DNA of 64,000 nucleotides, taken from NCBI GenBank assembly GCA_900318175.1, contig ONJQ01000029.1:32549-96548 (forward strand), in the 5' to 3' direction. Shown here one piece after another: positions 33,858-44,337 of this stretch. The stretch is from an uncultured Bacteroidales bacterium. GTDB lineage: Bacteria > Bacteroidota > Bacteroidia > Bacteroidales > P3. The position numbers were made by a program, and so were the translations under genes. The stretch's first letter is position 1, and each line of letters begins with the position of its first letter. The notes under the pieces were generated by a model, which had not been told where the DNA came from, ran no database searches, and saw nothing but the letters and a program-made list of their open reading frames with translations.

Positions 33858-36800
33858 TTAGTTGGGTTTGCGCATCACTTCGATGACACCGTTGTGCTGG
33901 ACACTTCCGTCGCTGCCTTGGCCTACAAAGCGATAGTAGTAGGTGCCGTCAGGCGCGTTGGTGAGGTCGGGATTCCAAAACTGGTCTTCTCGGCTGATAT
34001 TGTCAACTTGGTAGACAAGATGGCCCCAGCGGTCATAGATGGAGAGTTTATTGTAGGGATAACGGTTGTACTCAATGAGGTTGGAGATGTAGAAAATGTC
34101 GTTGTATCCATCGTTGTTGGGGGTGACGGTGTTGGGGAACTGGAGTGTGGAGGGGACGATACGGACGGTGTCGACAATGGTGTCAGCGCAGTAGAGGGTG
34201 TCGCCATGGAGGCCGATGTTTATCTGGGTGAGCGTGAGCCATACGCGGTAGGTGGCGGGGAGCTCGACGTCGGTGGTGTCCCAACGGTAGGAGGGGTTGG
34301 TGACGGAAGTGGTGTCGACATCATCAGGCGGAGTGTCGTCGCCGGAGCTAAAGGGTTGTTTCTCGAACTGCCAGAAGGAGGAGCAAGTGGAGTCTAACGG
34401 GATGGAGTTGTTGTGGAAAGTGGTGTAGGGGTGGAGTTCGGAGGTCTGCGTTGTGTCCCAGAAGAAGGAGGCTGTGGGCGAGGGAATGACGTGGATGCCG
34501 GTGGGGTTGAAGAGGGTGTCGGTGCAGCCATTGTCATCGTTGACGGCGAGGAAGAAGGTGTAGGTACCAGTCTTATAGGAGTGGGTGAGAAAGAGTGTTC
34601 TGTCGTAGGGGCCGGCACCTTGGGCGCGGGTGGTGCTGTCGCCGAAGTGCCATATGCTGGCGGTGGCGAGGTTGGAGCGGTTGCGGAAGTAGAGGGTGTA
34701 GGGGCTGCAGCCTTCCCACAGGGTGTCGGCAGTGGAGGTCCAGTGGAGACTGTCGTCAGAAATCTCCCAAAGGGCGTGGAAGTCTGGGTTGTTTAGTTTG
34801 AGCTTGGTATGGTAGAGGCTGTCGCAGCCTTGGATGGTGTAGAAAGTGTCAGTGATGTTGGCAGGGGCATAATAGGCTTGGCCACGCAGGTAGTAGGGCT
34901 GGCGGGGGCAAAGGGTGACAGAGTCGTAGAAGTCGTATCGGGGATGGAGGGTGAGGTCGATGTGGAAGGCGCTGTCGCAGCCGTAGACGTTGAGGTAGGT
35001 GACGGAGTAGCTGCCGGAGGAGGTGAGGAGGGTATCGTGGAAGCGATAGTCGGCACCTTCGCAAACGGTGTCGACGGTGTAGTCGTGGAAGGCGGGATGT
35101 ACGGTGAGATTTAAGTGGACTACGCTGTCACATCCGGCATGGGTGTGGAGACTGTCGGTATAGGCGCCGCTTTGATAGACGACACGATTATAGAGTTGAT
35201 AGCCGTGGTCGTCGCATGCTTCGGCATCGGCGTGTGTCTCGAAATTGGGCATGGTGACGAGTGTGAGGTGGTAGATGCTGTCGCAGCCATGGGGAGTATG
35301 GAAGGTGCTTTCGTAGTACTGAGTAGTGTAGGGATCGGATCCAGCAGCAACGGTGATACCGTAGCGGTTGTAGGATTGGTTGGAGCAGAGGGTGTCGGTG
35401 ATGGTGAAGAGGTAGGAGGGATGTACGGTGAGGAAAAGGAGTGTCTCGACGATGCTGTCCGGGGCGAAGGACTGCCGGACGATGTAGGCGCCGGTCTGTG
35501 TAAAGGCGGAGCCAGAGAGATGGAAGGTGTCGCCTTGGCAGATGGCGGTTGTGATGGTGTCGTAGTGGATGCAGGGTGAGGGGATGAGGATGCGGACGAC
35601 GGTGTCGTTATAGCAAGAGCCGTGTGCAAGGGCGGCACGGAGGCGTACATAGTGGTATCCGGGTTCGAAGATGTGGGTGGGGTGACGGAGGTAGCTGCTG
35701 TCGCCATCGCCGAAATCCCAAATGTAGGATTCGCACTCCATGGATGTGAGCTGTGTGAGCTCAGGGTCGGAGGCGGCACAACTGAGGTTCTGGAAGCGGA
35801 CTTTGACACGGCAGTCGATGGTGTCGACAAAACTGTAGGTGAAATTGGGGTAGGGGAAGATGTTGCCTACGATGACAGTCTTCTCGAAGTAACAGTTGGA
35901 CTCGGAATTGCCAACGAAAGAGGCGCGACAGACGTAGGTCCCAGCCTGTGAACTGCTGTAAGAACGGGTGGTGTCAAGGATAACGTTAGAGCTGTCGGTG
36001 TTATACCACTGATAGCGGAAGCCTTCGGGGGCTGTGAAGGTATTGGTCTGGACGTTGCCGCAGGAACCTGCGTGGATGTATTTCTGGTCGCAGGAGAGAG
36101 TGAAGTAGGCGTAGCCAAAATGGCCCGTCTGGGCGCAGTCGTAGGTGGTGAGTTTGACAAAGATGCGCTGGCCTTGGAAGGGTTCGAGGTCTATGCCGAC
36201 GGCGGTCCAATCCTTCCAAAGGACGGTGGAGGTGTCGTATTGGTAGGTGTTCCAGTTGAGTGAGTCGGAGGAGACGAAGTTGGCAGAGTAACATTCAGGA
36301 ATGATGGGGGTGTCGTATTCATTTACGATGGAGAAACGGAAACGGGGCTGGTCCTGAGGTTGGTGGTTGGGGTTTTCCAGTACGGCAGCATAACGCAGGA
36401 GGAGGATGTCGGCAGTAGCGGTGTCAACGATGTATTCGTAAGTGATGCTTTCGGCTTCACCACCGTAGTTCCAGTTGCCGAGACGGACTGAGTAGTCGTA
36501 GTACTGCGGGATGGTGCGGAGTAGGTTGCCCGTGCGGGGGTCACGGTAGGAGGTGTCAATCATGACGGTGTGGCGGGAGTATATGTTATCTGGGCCATAG
36601 TCGACGACTCCATCGTACATGTCGGGATAGTTGACTTCGCCATAGCGGCAGCGGGTGTGGCAGGAGTAGAGGTTGGCAAAGTCGATACATTTGTCTCCCC
36701 CCGCGCAGAATTGGAACCAGGTGGTGTCAATGCACTCGACGGCGTTGTTGGTGATGAAGAGTTGGTATTGGGTGCCGTCAATAAGGTTGTCGAGGTGTAC

Positions 36801-39800
36801 GGTGCGGTTGGAGGTAGAGATAGAGTCCATGTGGTCGGCGTCAGGGCCGTACCAGACGGTCCAGTGGTTGGCGGAACTGTTGTCGTCCCAGCGGATGCGG
36901 CAGGTGGTATCGGTCATGAGGTCGGTGCGGATGTTGCCGATGGTATTAAAGAAGACTTGGAAATCGAAACCAGAGGCATTGAGCGTGTCCCCGTTGCTGT
37001 TAAATATGATACAAATATTGCCGGTGGAGGAATGGATTTCGATGTTGTCGTTGTCTCCTTGCCAGTTGGATAGGTACCAGGTCCAAGAGCCCTCGTCGTA
37101 GATGGTGATGTTGTCATTGCCATGGATGTGGACATTGCCGCGGAGAACTATTGGGTCGCCGGTGTTGGAGTGGATATGCAGGGATTGGTTGCCGTTGTAA
37201 TGGTAGTTGTGCGGGCCGCCAATGTCGAGGAGGGTGTAGCATCGGTTGATGTCGAGGGTGATGGAGGTGTCGACATTGTAGGGCATGATGATGATGGAGC
37301 TGTCGCAGGTGGTGATGAAACTGGATTTGACAGGAGCGTTGCAGTTCACCACACTCTCGTTGCTCCAGAGGTAGCAGATGTATTGACGGTCAGGTATGAG
37401 TCCGGTGAAGTGATAGGAACGGGAGGTAGTGGTGACGGTGTCCAGCATGCGTTCGTCGGGGCCGTAGGCTATCCACCAACGTGTAGCGTCGGAGGTGTCA
37501 ACCCAGGTGAGTGTGGCGGTGGAACAGGTGACCGCTGAGGGAGTGATCTGATGGATGGCGTAGTTCATCAGCACTTCGAAGTCAAAGCCCTCACCATTGC
37601 CATGGATGTCAGGGTCGGTAACGGCCACTATGCAAAGGTATCCGCTGGGTGAGGAGACAAAAGTGTTGCCAATGCCACTATAGTCGGTCGCAGTGTGCCC
37701 GGTGTTGATGTGGAGGTAACTGCTGCCAAGGTTGTAATTGCCGTTGACAGAGAGCCCTCGACCGTCGGAGGAGTTGAAGTCGTGGTCCATTGTACAGTTT
37801 GGGAAAGGAGGGTTGAATCCACCGTTGTCGTAGATATGGACACACTCGGAGGAGGGGATAATGTCGAAGTTGCTCTCAACGTTAGAATGGCGGCCAATGC
37901 TGCCGAGAATTGTGTTATGGTATTGCGTAATCCAGATGTTGGGGTCATGGGGCATGCGAATGCCGTAGACGGATGGAATGACGCAGGGGGTGGAACTGAA
38001 ATTGCTTTCAATATCAATATAGCACTGCGAGTTGCGGTGGAGACCAGTGAGGGTGGCTTGCGGTGTTGAGGTGGTTATGGTACGGAGGGAGTCCATGTGG
38101 AGTCCGTAGGTGACGGTCCATTGGTTGGCTGCAGAGGTGTCCTGCCAAGTGATGGCCATGGAGGTGTCCGTCTGCCAAAGGGTGTCGAGGGAGTGGAGGG
38201 TGGGGTAGAAAATAATGTTCAAGGCAAAGCCTGAGTAGTTAATGGCCTCGTTGGTGGTGAGGGTCAGATAGGCTATGCCGTCGGGGTAGTAGTTATCGTA
38301 GACCCCCCAGTAGGAGTAGCCATTGGAGCCGTTGCTATTGAAGGAGATGAGGTCGCCGACATCGATAGTGCCAAAAAGGCGGAAACCGAGCCCCGTGGTG
38401 GAACGGATGACGATGGTGGATGTGTCGCTGGAGTAGTAGTTGCCGATTCCGCCTGGGTCATAGACGGTGTAGCACTCGCCGGGGGTAATCCACACGGTGT
38501 CCCGCGAGTGGGAGTTCATTACAATGTCATTGTTATTGAGTGTGGCGAAGTTGTAGGTTTGCAGGTTGCAGGTCTGCTCAGCGGCTGTGCGGCTGATGCG
38601 GAATCGATAGTTGGTGGAAGGTTGGAGACCTGTGAGGGTGGTGTGGTTGGTGGCACTTTGGATGGTTGTCCATGTGTTGCCGGAGGTATAGCTGATGTGC
38701 CAAGGACCGGCGAAACTGCTGTTGTCGGACCAACTGATTTCAGCACTGGTGCTTTTGATGTGAATTGCCTGGACTTCTTCAATGGGGAGGGTGTCCTGAT
38801 CAATGTGGAGGTGGAACCCATGGCGGAAGTTTCGCTCATTGGTGAGCCATCGTAGACGGAGGAACCCGTTCTGGCTTTGGACGCGAAAGCGGTTGCCGTT
38901 GTACCATGTCCAGTTGCCATCAAAACAATTGTCGTAGTAGTCGCTGTTGGATGGGATGTTGCTTGTGCAGAGGAGATCCGAGTTGTCGTATCCGTTTTGC
39001 TGAATGTCTAAAAGACTTTCGTAGTCGAACTCGCCCGTGAGGAAGAAATCGCTCCCGTCGGTGGAGACAATGATGAGATGGCTGGTGTCGTAGTTGAAAT
39101 AGCTGTGTCCCTCGCCGCCAGCATCAAGAATGGTGTAGCATTGGCCGGGGGTGACACGGAGGGTATCAACTCCGCGGTAAGGCATGATGACGGTGTTGCT
39201 GTCGCCACCCTGAGTAATGAATGCTTTGCGGTTGGGGAAATGGCATGTTGTGGAGACTCCCTGCCGTGTGACATAGTAGACGTATTGCGTGCCAGGCATA
39301 AGCCCCGTCAGGGTAACAGAGGGCGTGGCGGAAAAGACGGTGGCATAGTTGTCTTCTTCATAGCAGTAGTGAACCTGCCAGCCGTTGGAGGTGGGCGCAG
39401 GGTCGTCCCATGTCAAGGTGGCGGTGGTGGAGCCCACGGCAGTGGCTTGTAGGTTGGTGATGGCGGTGTCCATCTGTATGATGTTGAAGGCAAACCCAAG
39501 GCCGTTCTCGTCGGGGTTGGAGGTGATACCAAGGGTGCAAGTGCCGTCGGCACAATAAATTTCTAAGTCGCTATTGCTGTTGGTATAGTTGTGCCAACTG
39601 CCATCATAATAGATGCAGAGGAGGTCTGGCGAGGTAATGTTATACCATCCCTTCAGGCTGAACCCCTCTCCGTTGGCAGTGCGGAGGGTGTAGATTGAGT
39701 AGTCGGAGCTGAAATAGCTGCCGGAACCGCCAGCGTCAACAACGGTGTAGCAGTTGCCTGGCATCAGCACGGTGGTGTCTGCTTTGCGGTAGGGCATGAT

Positions 39801-41108
39801 AAGGGTGTCACTCATGCCGGCAGTGATGAAGGAATGGCGATAGGGGATGACGCAGGGCTGGGTGACATTGCCCTCGATGGTGTAGAGATACTGCTTGGCG
39901 GTATCAAGGCCGGTGAGCGTAATGCTGGGTGTGGAGACGGTTCGGCTAATCCAGTTGCCATCGTTGGGTGAATAGCGGACTGTCCACTGGGTTGAGGCCG
40001 AAGTGTCCGTCCACTGCAAGGTGGCTGTAGTAGTGGTGACATCGGTGACGGTGGGAACAATCACATGGTTGTTTTCCCACAGGGTGTTGAAGAGGAACTT
40101 GGTTCTTCCTGTATGTTGGAAGGATGCATTGCCATTCGGGAAATAGATCTTATGGTTCCGATGGCTGTTCTGGTCCCAGTAGTAGATGCTGCTCCCAAAC
40201 CCATAGCCAGTGTTCCATCTGGCTTGGAGTGTGTAGTTGGAGGACCACCCGTCGACATAGAAACCGGTGTTGTCCGTTGTGGAGATGTTTGTGTTAGCCC
40301 AGCCAGTTGACAGGTTGTTCCTGCCAGGGCCGGAAGTAGAATTGATGGTATAGCAGGTGCCGCTCGTCAAGTTGAAGTTGCTGCCGCTTGGCTCGGTGTA
40401 GAGCATGTTGTCGGGGTGGCCTGCAATGAAGTACTTCCGTAACACTTCCATGCAGGCTGTGGCGTTACTCTGTATGTAATAGCCGTAGTAGGTGTTGTTT
40501 CTCAGCCCCGTGATAGTGACGGAGCGGGTGTTGCTACTGACGGTATGCAACGAGTCCTCGTCGCAGAAATAGGTGATGGTCCACTCAGTAGCATCCGCCT
40601 GGCTGTCCTCCCAAGTGAGGGTGACGGTGCTGTCGTCCACCGTTTGCGAACCCCAGTTGTAGATGGTGTTTGGGTAGAGCACCCTTATCTCGAATCCCTG
40701 GAAAGAGGCGTATGCGTTTGAGTGGAAGTGAATCAAGGTGCCTTCTTCCCCTACGCTCCATGTGTTCTCGCCTACACCGCAATAGCGATAATAGCTATTG
40801 TTGCTGTCGGCGGAATAGTACATATCGAAGTAGTCGTTGCAGTCGCCGTTGGCGCTGGTCTGATAGTTCATCCGCAATTTGAAGTTGCCCGATGTGGAAC
40901 GGATATATAGCCATGAGTCCTCGTTGTTCGTGTAGTTTGAGTATCCGCCAGGGTCAAGTATGGTGTAGCAATTCTGCCTGTTGACGGTCAGTGAGTCAAT
41001 CCCTCGGTGGGGCATCACCACTACCTGTTGACCTACCAGCCAACCTGGCAACAATGCTATCAGCAGCATGATTATTCTTATGGGAAGATGTCTTTTTGTA
41101 TATTGCAT
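33858..41108 (-). CDS. Giant secreted protein with CUB-like/FN3, PKD and T9SS type B (gliding) sorting domains
   Basis: The 2416-residue product has a signal peptide (MQYTKRHLPIRIIMLLIALL to GQQ). About eight modules follow, each a CUB-like domain (CYTILDPGGYSNYTNNEDSW type) and a fibronectin III-like domain (TLTWEDSQADATEWTITYF type), to about residue 1490. Then come a PKD domain (YIWDFGDGDSSYLRHPTHIF), four repeats ending GCDSxYHLxL, a second PKD-like region, and the C-terminal NTVTPNNDGYNDIFYIS to GVIEVMRKPN. The last is the gliding-motility-associated type B sorting domain of T9SS substrates. It has a minus-strand -7 element and converges on the type A operon. Adhesion or surface-layer role inferred. 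Confidence 0.87.
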   Translation of the reverse strand: MQYTKRHLPIRIIMLLIALLPGWLVGQQVVVMPHRGIDSLTVNRQNCYTILDPGGYSNYTNNEDSWLYIRSTSGNFKLRMNYQTSANGDCNDYFDMYYSADSNNSYYRYCGVGENTWSVGEEGTLIHFHSNAYASFQGFEIRVLYPNTIYNWGSQTVDDSTVTLTWEDSQADATEWTITYFCDEDSLHTVSSNTRSVTITGLRNNTYYGYYIQSNATACMEVLRKYFIAGHPDNMLYTEPSGSNFNLTSGTCYTINSTSGPGRNNLSTGWANTNISTTDNTGFYVDGWSSNYTLQARWNTGYGFGSSIYYWDQNSHRNHKIYFPNGNASFQHTGRTKFLFNTLWENNHVIVPTVTDVTTTTATLQWTDTSASTQWTVRYSPNDGNWISRTVSTPSITLTGLDTAKQYLYTIEGNVTQPCVIPYRHSFITAGMSDTLIMPYRKADTTVLMPGNCYTVVDAGGSGSYFSSDYSIYTLRTANGEGFSLKGWYNITSPDLLCIYYDGSWHNYTNSNSDLEIYCADGTCTLGITSNPDENGLGFAFNIIQMDTAITNLQATAVGSTTATLTWDDPAPTSNGWQVHYCYEEDNYATVFSATPSVTLTGLMPGTQYVYYVTRQGVSTTCHFPNRKAFITQGGDSNTVIMPYRGVDTLRVTPGQCYTILDAGGEGHSYFNYDTSHLIIVSTDGSDFFLTGEFDYESLLDIQQNGYDNSDLLCTSNIPSNSDYYDNCFDGNWTWYNGNRFRVQSQNGFLRLRWLTNERNFRHGFHLHIDQDTLPIEEVQAIHIKSTSAEISWSDNSSFAGPWHISYTSGNTWTTIQSATNHTTLTGLQPSTNYRFRISRTAAEQTCNLQTYNFATLNNNDIVMNSHSRDTVWITPGECYTVYDPGGIGNYYSSDTSTIVIRSTTGLGFRLFGTIDVGDLISFNSNGSNGYSYWGVYDNYYPDGIAYLTLTTNEAINYSGFALNIIFYPTLHSLDTLWQTDTSMAITWQDTSAANQWTVTYGLHMDSLRTITTSTPQATLTGLHRNSQCYIDIESNFSSTPCVIPSVYGIRMPHDPNIWITQYHNTILGSIGRHSNVESNFDIIPSSECVHIYDNGGFNPPFPNCTMDHDFNSSDGRGLSVNGNYNLGSSYLHINTGHTATDYSGIGNTFVSSPSGYLCIVAVTDPDIHGNGEGFDFEVLMNYAIHQITPSAVTCSTATLTWVDTSDATRWWIAYGPDERMLDTVTTTSRSYHFTGLIPDRQYICYLWSNESVVNCNAPVKSSFITTCDSSIIIMPYNVDTSITLDINRCYTLLDIGGPHNYHYNGNQSLHIHSNTGDPIVLRGNVHIHGNDNITIYDEGSWTWYLSNWQGDNDNIEIHSSTGNICIIFNSNGDTLNASGFDFQVFFNTIGNIRTDLMTDTTCRIRWDDNSSANHWTVWYGPDADHMDSISTSNRTVHLDNLIDGTQYQLFITNNAVECIDTTWFQFCAGGDKCIDFANLYSCHTRCRYGEVNYPDMYDGVVDYGPDNIYSRHTVMIDTSYRDPRTGNLLRTIPQYYDYSVRLGNWNYGGEAESITYEYIVDTATADILLLRYAAVLENPNHQPQDQPRFRFSIVNEYDTPIIPECYSANFVSSDSLNWNTYQYDTSTVLWKDWTAVGIDLEPFQGQRIFVKLTTYDCAQTGHFGYAYFTLSCDQKYIHAGSCGNVQTNTFTAPEGFRYQWYNTDSSNVILDTTRSYSSSQAGTYVCRASFVGNSESNCYFEKTVIVGNIFPYPNFTYSFVDTIDCRVKVRFQNLSCAASDPELTQLTSMECESYIWDFGDGDSSYLRHPTHIFEPGYHYVRLRAALAHGSCYNDTVVRILIPSPCIHYDTITTAICQGDTFHLSGSAFTQTGAYIVRQSFAPDSIVETLLFLTVHPSYLFTITDTLCSNQSYNRYGITVAAGSDPYTTQYYESTFHTPHGCDSIYHLTLVTMPNFETHADAEACDDHGYQLYNRVVYQSGAYTDSLHTHAGCDSVVHLNLTVHPAFHDYTVDTVCEGADYRFHDTLLTSSGSYSVTYLNVYGCDSAFHIDLTLHPRYDFYDSVTLCPRQPYYLRGQAYYAPANITDTFYTIQGCDSLYHTKLKLNNPDFHALWEISDDSLHWTSTADTLWEGCSPYTLYFRNRSNLATASIWHFGDSTTRAQGAGPYDRTLFLTHSYKTGTYTFFLAVNDDNGCTDTLFNPTGIHVIPSPTASFFWDTTQTSELHPYTTFHNNSIPLDSTCSSFWQFEKQPFSSGDDTPPDDVDTTSVTNPSYRWDTTDVELPATYRVWLTLTQINIGLHGDTLYCADTIVDTVRIVPSTLQFPNTVTPNNDGYNDIFYISNLIEYNRYPYNKLSIYDRWGHLVYQVDNISREDQFWNPDLTNAPDGTYYYRFVGQGSDGSVQHNGVIEVMRKPN

Positions 41109-41138
41109 GTGTACTTATTTTTATATAAAAACGCTGTG

Positions 41139-41146
41139 CAAAAATA
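41139..41146 (-). promoter_or_regulatory. -7 element of the 2416-aa protein gene
   Basis: Minus-strand TATTTTTG followed by CACAGC, about 31 bases before the start codon. Confidence 0.6.
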
Positions 41147-41183
41147 CGACTTTTTTTTTATATATACAGTTTGCATTTTGTTG

Positions 41184-41213
41184 AAAAAAGAAAGCCTCCC
41201 ATTCGAGAGGCTT
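41184..41213 (-). terminator. Terminator for nrdJ
   Basis: AAGCCTC and GAGGCTT pair around eight bases; read on the minus strand the stem is followed by TTTCTTTTTT. It stands between nrdJ and the next minus-strand promoter. A second hairpin (GGTGCC/GGCACC) near 41353-41373 lies closer to nrdJ but lacks a T tract in that direction. Confidence 0.7.
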
Positions 41214-41387
41214 CTCCGGTGATATCAAAAATGTCAATAAAGTATTGGTTCCCAATTGTTAGTGTTTTTATTCTTTGTCAGTCAGCACTTTTCTGACGGG
41301 TGCTGTCAAAAGTGCTCTGTCTGTAGCTTTGCAGGGCTTTCGCTCTTCACTAAGGGTGCCCTTTGGCACCTTTTGGGGAAGCAAGGT

Positions 41388-43967
41388 TTAGCTGCACTTG
41401 GACCAGCCGCAGTTCGGGCAGCTCTTGCATCCGTTGGTGTAGATGATCTTCGAGCCGCAGTCAGGGCAGGTCTCTCCCGTCTCGGTGCCGTCCTTGATGT
41501 AGCGTTTCAGCGCGCGGGCCACACCGTTGGACCACGTGGTGATGCTGTCCACATCGAAGTTCAGTTTGCCAATCAGGTCCACCACATTGGGTATCGGCAT
41601 GCCGTGGCGCAGGATGCCGCTGATGAGTTTGGCATAGTTCCAGTACTCCTTTTTGAACATGCGGGACAATCCCTCCATGGTGACGTGGTAGCCGTCCTGA
41701 TCCAGATACTGGAAGTCGTAGCGTGCGTGTTCCTGTCCGGGCTCCTTGACGCGGATTACCCAGCCTTTCTCAACCCATTTGGGCAGCACAAAGCTCTCTG
41801 CGCGACCTGTGAAAATCTCGTAGGGGCGGTGTTCGTACATGCCCACCACGGCAATCCAGTCCTCTTTCTCGTTCTTGAAGCGCACCACCTCGGCCTCCAG
41901 CTTCTTGGGGCGTTTGGGTGCCTTGTTCTCGATAAACTCGCTGCAGTTCTTGTTCTCGCTTTTCGACACCAGCACGCCGTGGCGGGAGCCGTCGCGATAG
42001 ATGGTGCAGCCCTTGCAGCCCGACTCCCACGCCGTCTGATAGATTGTACTTACTATTTCCTCCGAGGTTTCTTTCGGGATGTTGACGGTGACGCTGATGG
42101 AGTGGTCCACCCATTTCTGGATGGCACCCTGCATCTTTACCTTGTTCACCCAGTCGATGTCGGCCGAGGTGGCTTTGTAGTAGGGCGAGGTGGCTATGAG
42201 GCGGTCAATCTCCTTGTCGTCCAAGTTCTCGATCTTTTCCATGCTGTAGCCTTTCAGCTTCAGCCAGTCGATAAACTTGGGATGGAGCACATTGTATTCC
42301 TCAAAGTAGTCGCCGTTCTCGTCCTTCACTATTTTGTGTTTAGAGGTGTCTTTATCGTTGGGGTTGATTTTCTTGCGGCGTTTGTAACTCACCAAGAAGA
42401 CCGGCTCGATGCCCGATGTGGTCTGTGTGCAGATGCTCACCGTGCCTGTGGGTGCTATGGTCAGCAGGGCGATGTTGCGTCGACCGTTCTGCACCATCTC
42501 GGTGTACATTTTCGGGTCGGCCTCGGCCAGCCGTTGGATGAAGGGATTCAGCTTTTCGCGGTTGGCATCGTAGAGGGGGAAGCTGCCACGCTCCTTGGCC
42601 ATGGTGACCGACGAGCCGTAGGCTGTGCAGGCCAGGGTGCGCTGCACCTTCACTGCAAAGTCGGTCGCCTCGTCTGTGCCATAGCGCAGACCCATGGCGG
42701 CCAGCATGTCGCCCTCGGCGGTGATGCCCAAGCCCGTGCGGCGGCCTTCGAGACATTTCATCTTGATGTTCAGCCACAGGTTGCGCTCCACGCTCTTGAT
42801 GTCGTCCCCCTCGGGGTCGCTGTCAATCTTGGCCAGTATCTTGTTCACCTTCTCCAGCTCAAGGTCAATTAGGTCGTCCATCAAGCGTTGTGCCTTGGCA
42901 ATATGGTCGCGGAACTTGTCGAAGTTGAAAGTAGCCTCGGGCGTGAAGGGGTTGTCGACATAGCTGTACAGGTTCACGGCAATCAGTCGGCAGCTGTCGT
43001 AGGGGCACAGCGGAATCTCGCCACAGGGGTTGGTGGAGACGGTGCGGTAGCCAAAATCGGCATAGCAGTCCGGCACGCTCTCGCGCAGGATGGTGTCCCA
43101 GAACAGCACGCCAGGCTCCGCCGAGGCCCAGGCGTTGTGGATAATCTTCTTCCACAGGGCGCGGGCGTCGATTTCCTGCCGCACCAAGGGGTTGGGCGAG
43201 TCCACCGGATACTGCTGCACGAAGGGCTTCCCGTCGCGCACGCACTTCATAAACTCGTCCGTGATTTTAACACTCACGTTGGCTCCCGTAATCTTGCCCT
43301 GCTCCAGCTTTGCATCAATAAACTGCTCGGCATTGGGGTGCTTGATGCTTATGCTCAACATCAGGGCTCCGCGTCGTCCGCCTTGTGCCACCTCGCGTGT
43401 GGTGTTGCTGTATCGTTCCATGAAGGGGACTATGCCCGTCGATGTCAACGCGCTGTTCTTCACAGGGCTGCCGGCAGGGCGTATGTGCGTCAGGTCGTGC
43501 CCCACGCCGCCACGCCGCTTCATCAGCTGCACCTGCTCCTGGTCTATTTTCATAATGCCGCCATACGAGTCGCTGGCGCCGCTGTTGCCAATCACAAAGC
43601 AGTTGGACAGCGACACCACCTGGAAGTCGTTGCCAATGCCCGACATGGGGCTGCCCTGCGGTATGACGTAGCGGAAGTCTTTCAGTAATTCATATATTGT
43701 CTCCTCCTCCATCGGGTTGGGGTAGTTGCGCTCTATGCGGGCGAACTCCGAGGCCAGACGGTGGTGCATCATGTCCGGATTCAGTTCGTAGATTTTGTTG
43801 TCGTCGCGCAAGGCGTATTTGTTCATCCACACATTGGCCGCAAGTTCGTCTCCTCCAAAGTATTCAATGGACGATTTCATGATCTCGTCTGGCATATATT
43901 GTGTATATGTCTTTGGTCTAATGTGTTGATTATCATTACCGAAATCTAAAAACATGTCGGACTGCAT
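41388..43967 (-). CDS. nrdJ: Adenosylcobalamin-dependent (class II) ribonucleotide reductase
   Basis: The 859-residue enzyme reduces ribonucleotides to deoxyribonucleotides using a radical from coenzyme B12. Conserved segments include LSNCFVIGNSGASDSYGGIM, RRGGVGHDLTHIRPAGSPV, the NPCGEIPLCPYDSC active-site loop (about residue 317) and APTGTVSICTQTTSGIEPVF (about 484). A C-terminal zinc ribbon follows (CPDCGSK...CPNCGWSKCS). This is the TIGR02504-type architecture. The enzyme works with or without oxygen. No cobalamin riboswitch motif is recognisable upstream. It is a single-gene unit. Confidence 0.94.
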   Translation of the reverse strand: MQSDMFLDFGNDNQHIRPKTYTQYMPDEIMKSSIEYFGGDELAANVWMNKYALRDDNKIYELNPDMMHHRLASEFARIERNYPNPMEEETIYELLKDFRYVIPQGSPMSGIGNDFQVVSLSNCFVIGNSGASDSYGGIMKIDQEQVQLMKRRGGVGHDLTHIRPAGSPVKNSALTSTGIVPFMERYSNTTREVAQGGRRGALMLSISIKHPNAEQFIDAKLEQGKITGANVSVKITDEFMKCVRDGKPFVQQYPVDSPNPLVRQEIDARALWKKIIHNAWASAEPGVLFWDTILRESVPDCYADFGYRTVSTNPCGEIPLCPYDSCRLIAVNLYSYVDNPFTPEATFNFDKFRDHIAKAQRLMDDLIDLELEKVNKILAKIDSDPEGDDIKSVERNLWLNIKMKCLEGRRTGLGITAEGDMLAAMGLRYGTDEATDFAVKVQRTLACTAYGSSVTMAKERGSFPLYDANREKLNPFIQRLAEADPKMYTEMVQNGRRNIALLTIAPTGTVSICTQTTSGIEPVFLVSYKRRKKINPNDKDTSKHKIVKDENGDYFEEYNVLHPKFIDWLKLKGYSMEKIENLDDKEIDRLIATSPYYKATSADIDWVNKVKMQGAIQKWVDHSISVTVNIPKETSEEIVSTIYQTAWESGCKGCTIYRDGSRHGVLVSKSENKNCSEFIENKAPKRPKKLEAEVVRFKNEKEDWIAVVGMYEHRPYEIFTGRAESFVLPKWVEKGWVIRVKEPGQEHARYDFQYLDQDGYHVTMEGLSRMFKKEYWNYAKLISGILRHGMPIPNVVDLIGKLNFDVDSITTWSNGVARALKRYIKDGTETGETCPDCGSKIIYTNGCKSCPNCGWSKCS

Positions 43968-44275
43968 AAAGGCAAAAATTTATAAGTTTGACAATAACAA
44001 ATGATTACTGCGTTGACGCATTTTTTTTTCAGACTGCTAAAGTACACATAACTTTCCTAATAACATGAAATGAGTTATCAACAACTTCCGTTTTTTTGTA
44101 TTCAAAGACCTGTAGTACAACCATTAATCCGATAATAACGCATCCCATCATCCCCCCATTCGCTGCCCCTTGCCCTCCCCGCACCTCCTCAGCCCCTTTC
44201 TGCCCCCGCGGTGCATGCAGGTGAGGGCAGCCGTCGCTTGTGTGACTTTTTTCTCGCTGTGTCCAAAATATATTG
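43968..44275. other. Divergent intergenic region, nothing supported
   Basis: No gene or RNA motif is supported. The stretch 44147-44215 is C-rich. The start of nrdJ transcription must lie here but no clean -7 element is visible on the minus strand. Confidence 0.5.
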
Positions 44276-44283
44276 TATCTTTG
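44276..44283 (+). promoter_or_regulatory. -7 element of the EFR1-type gene
   Basis: TATCTTTG followed by CATTG, about 55 bases before the ATG at 44338; it lies downstream of the in-frame start at 44170, which is therefore rejected. Confidence 0.6.
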
Positions 44284-44337
44284 CATTGTCAATGCGGCTC
44301 AGGTCCGCGCCAGTATCATTGTAAAAACAAGCGCTTT

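Noticed and set aside
41256-42872. 538-residue frame antisense to nrdJ
   Set aside because: The ribonucleotide reductase explains the region completely.
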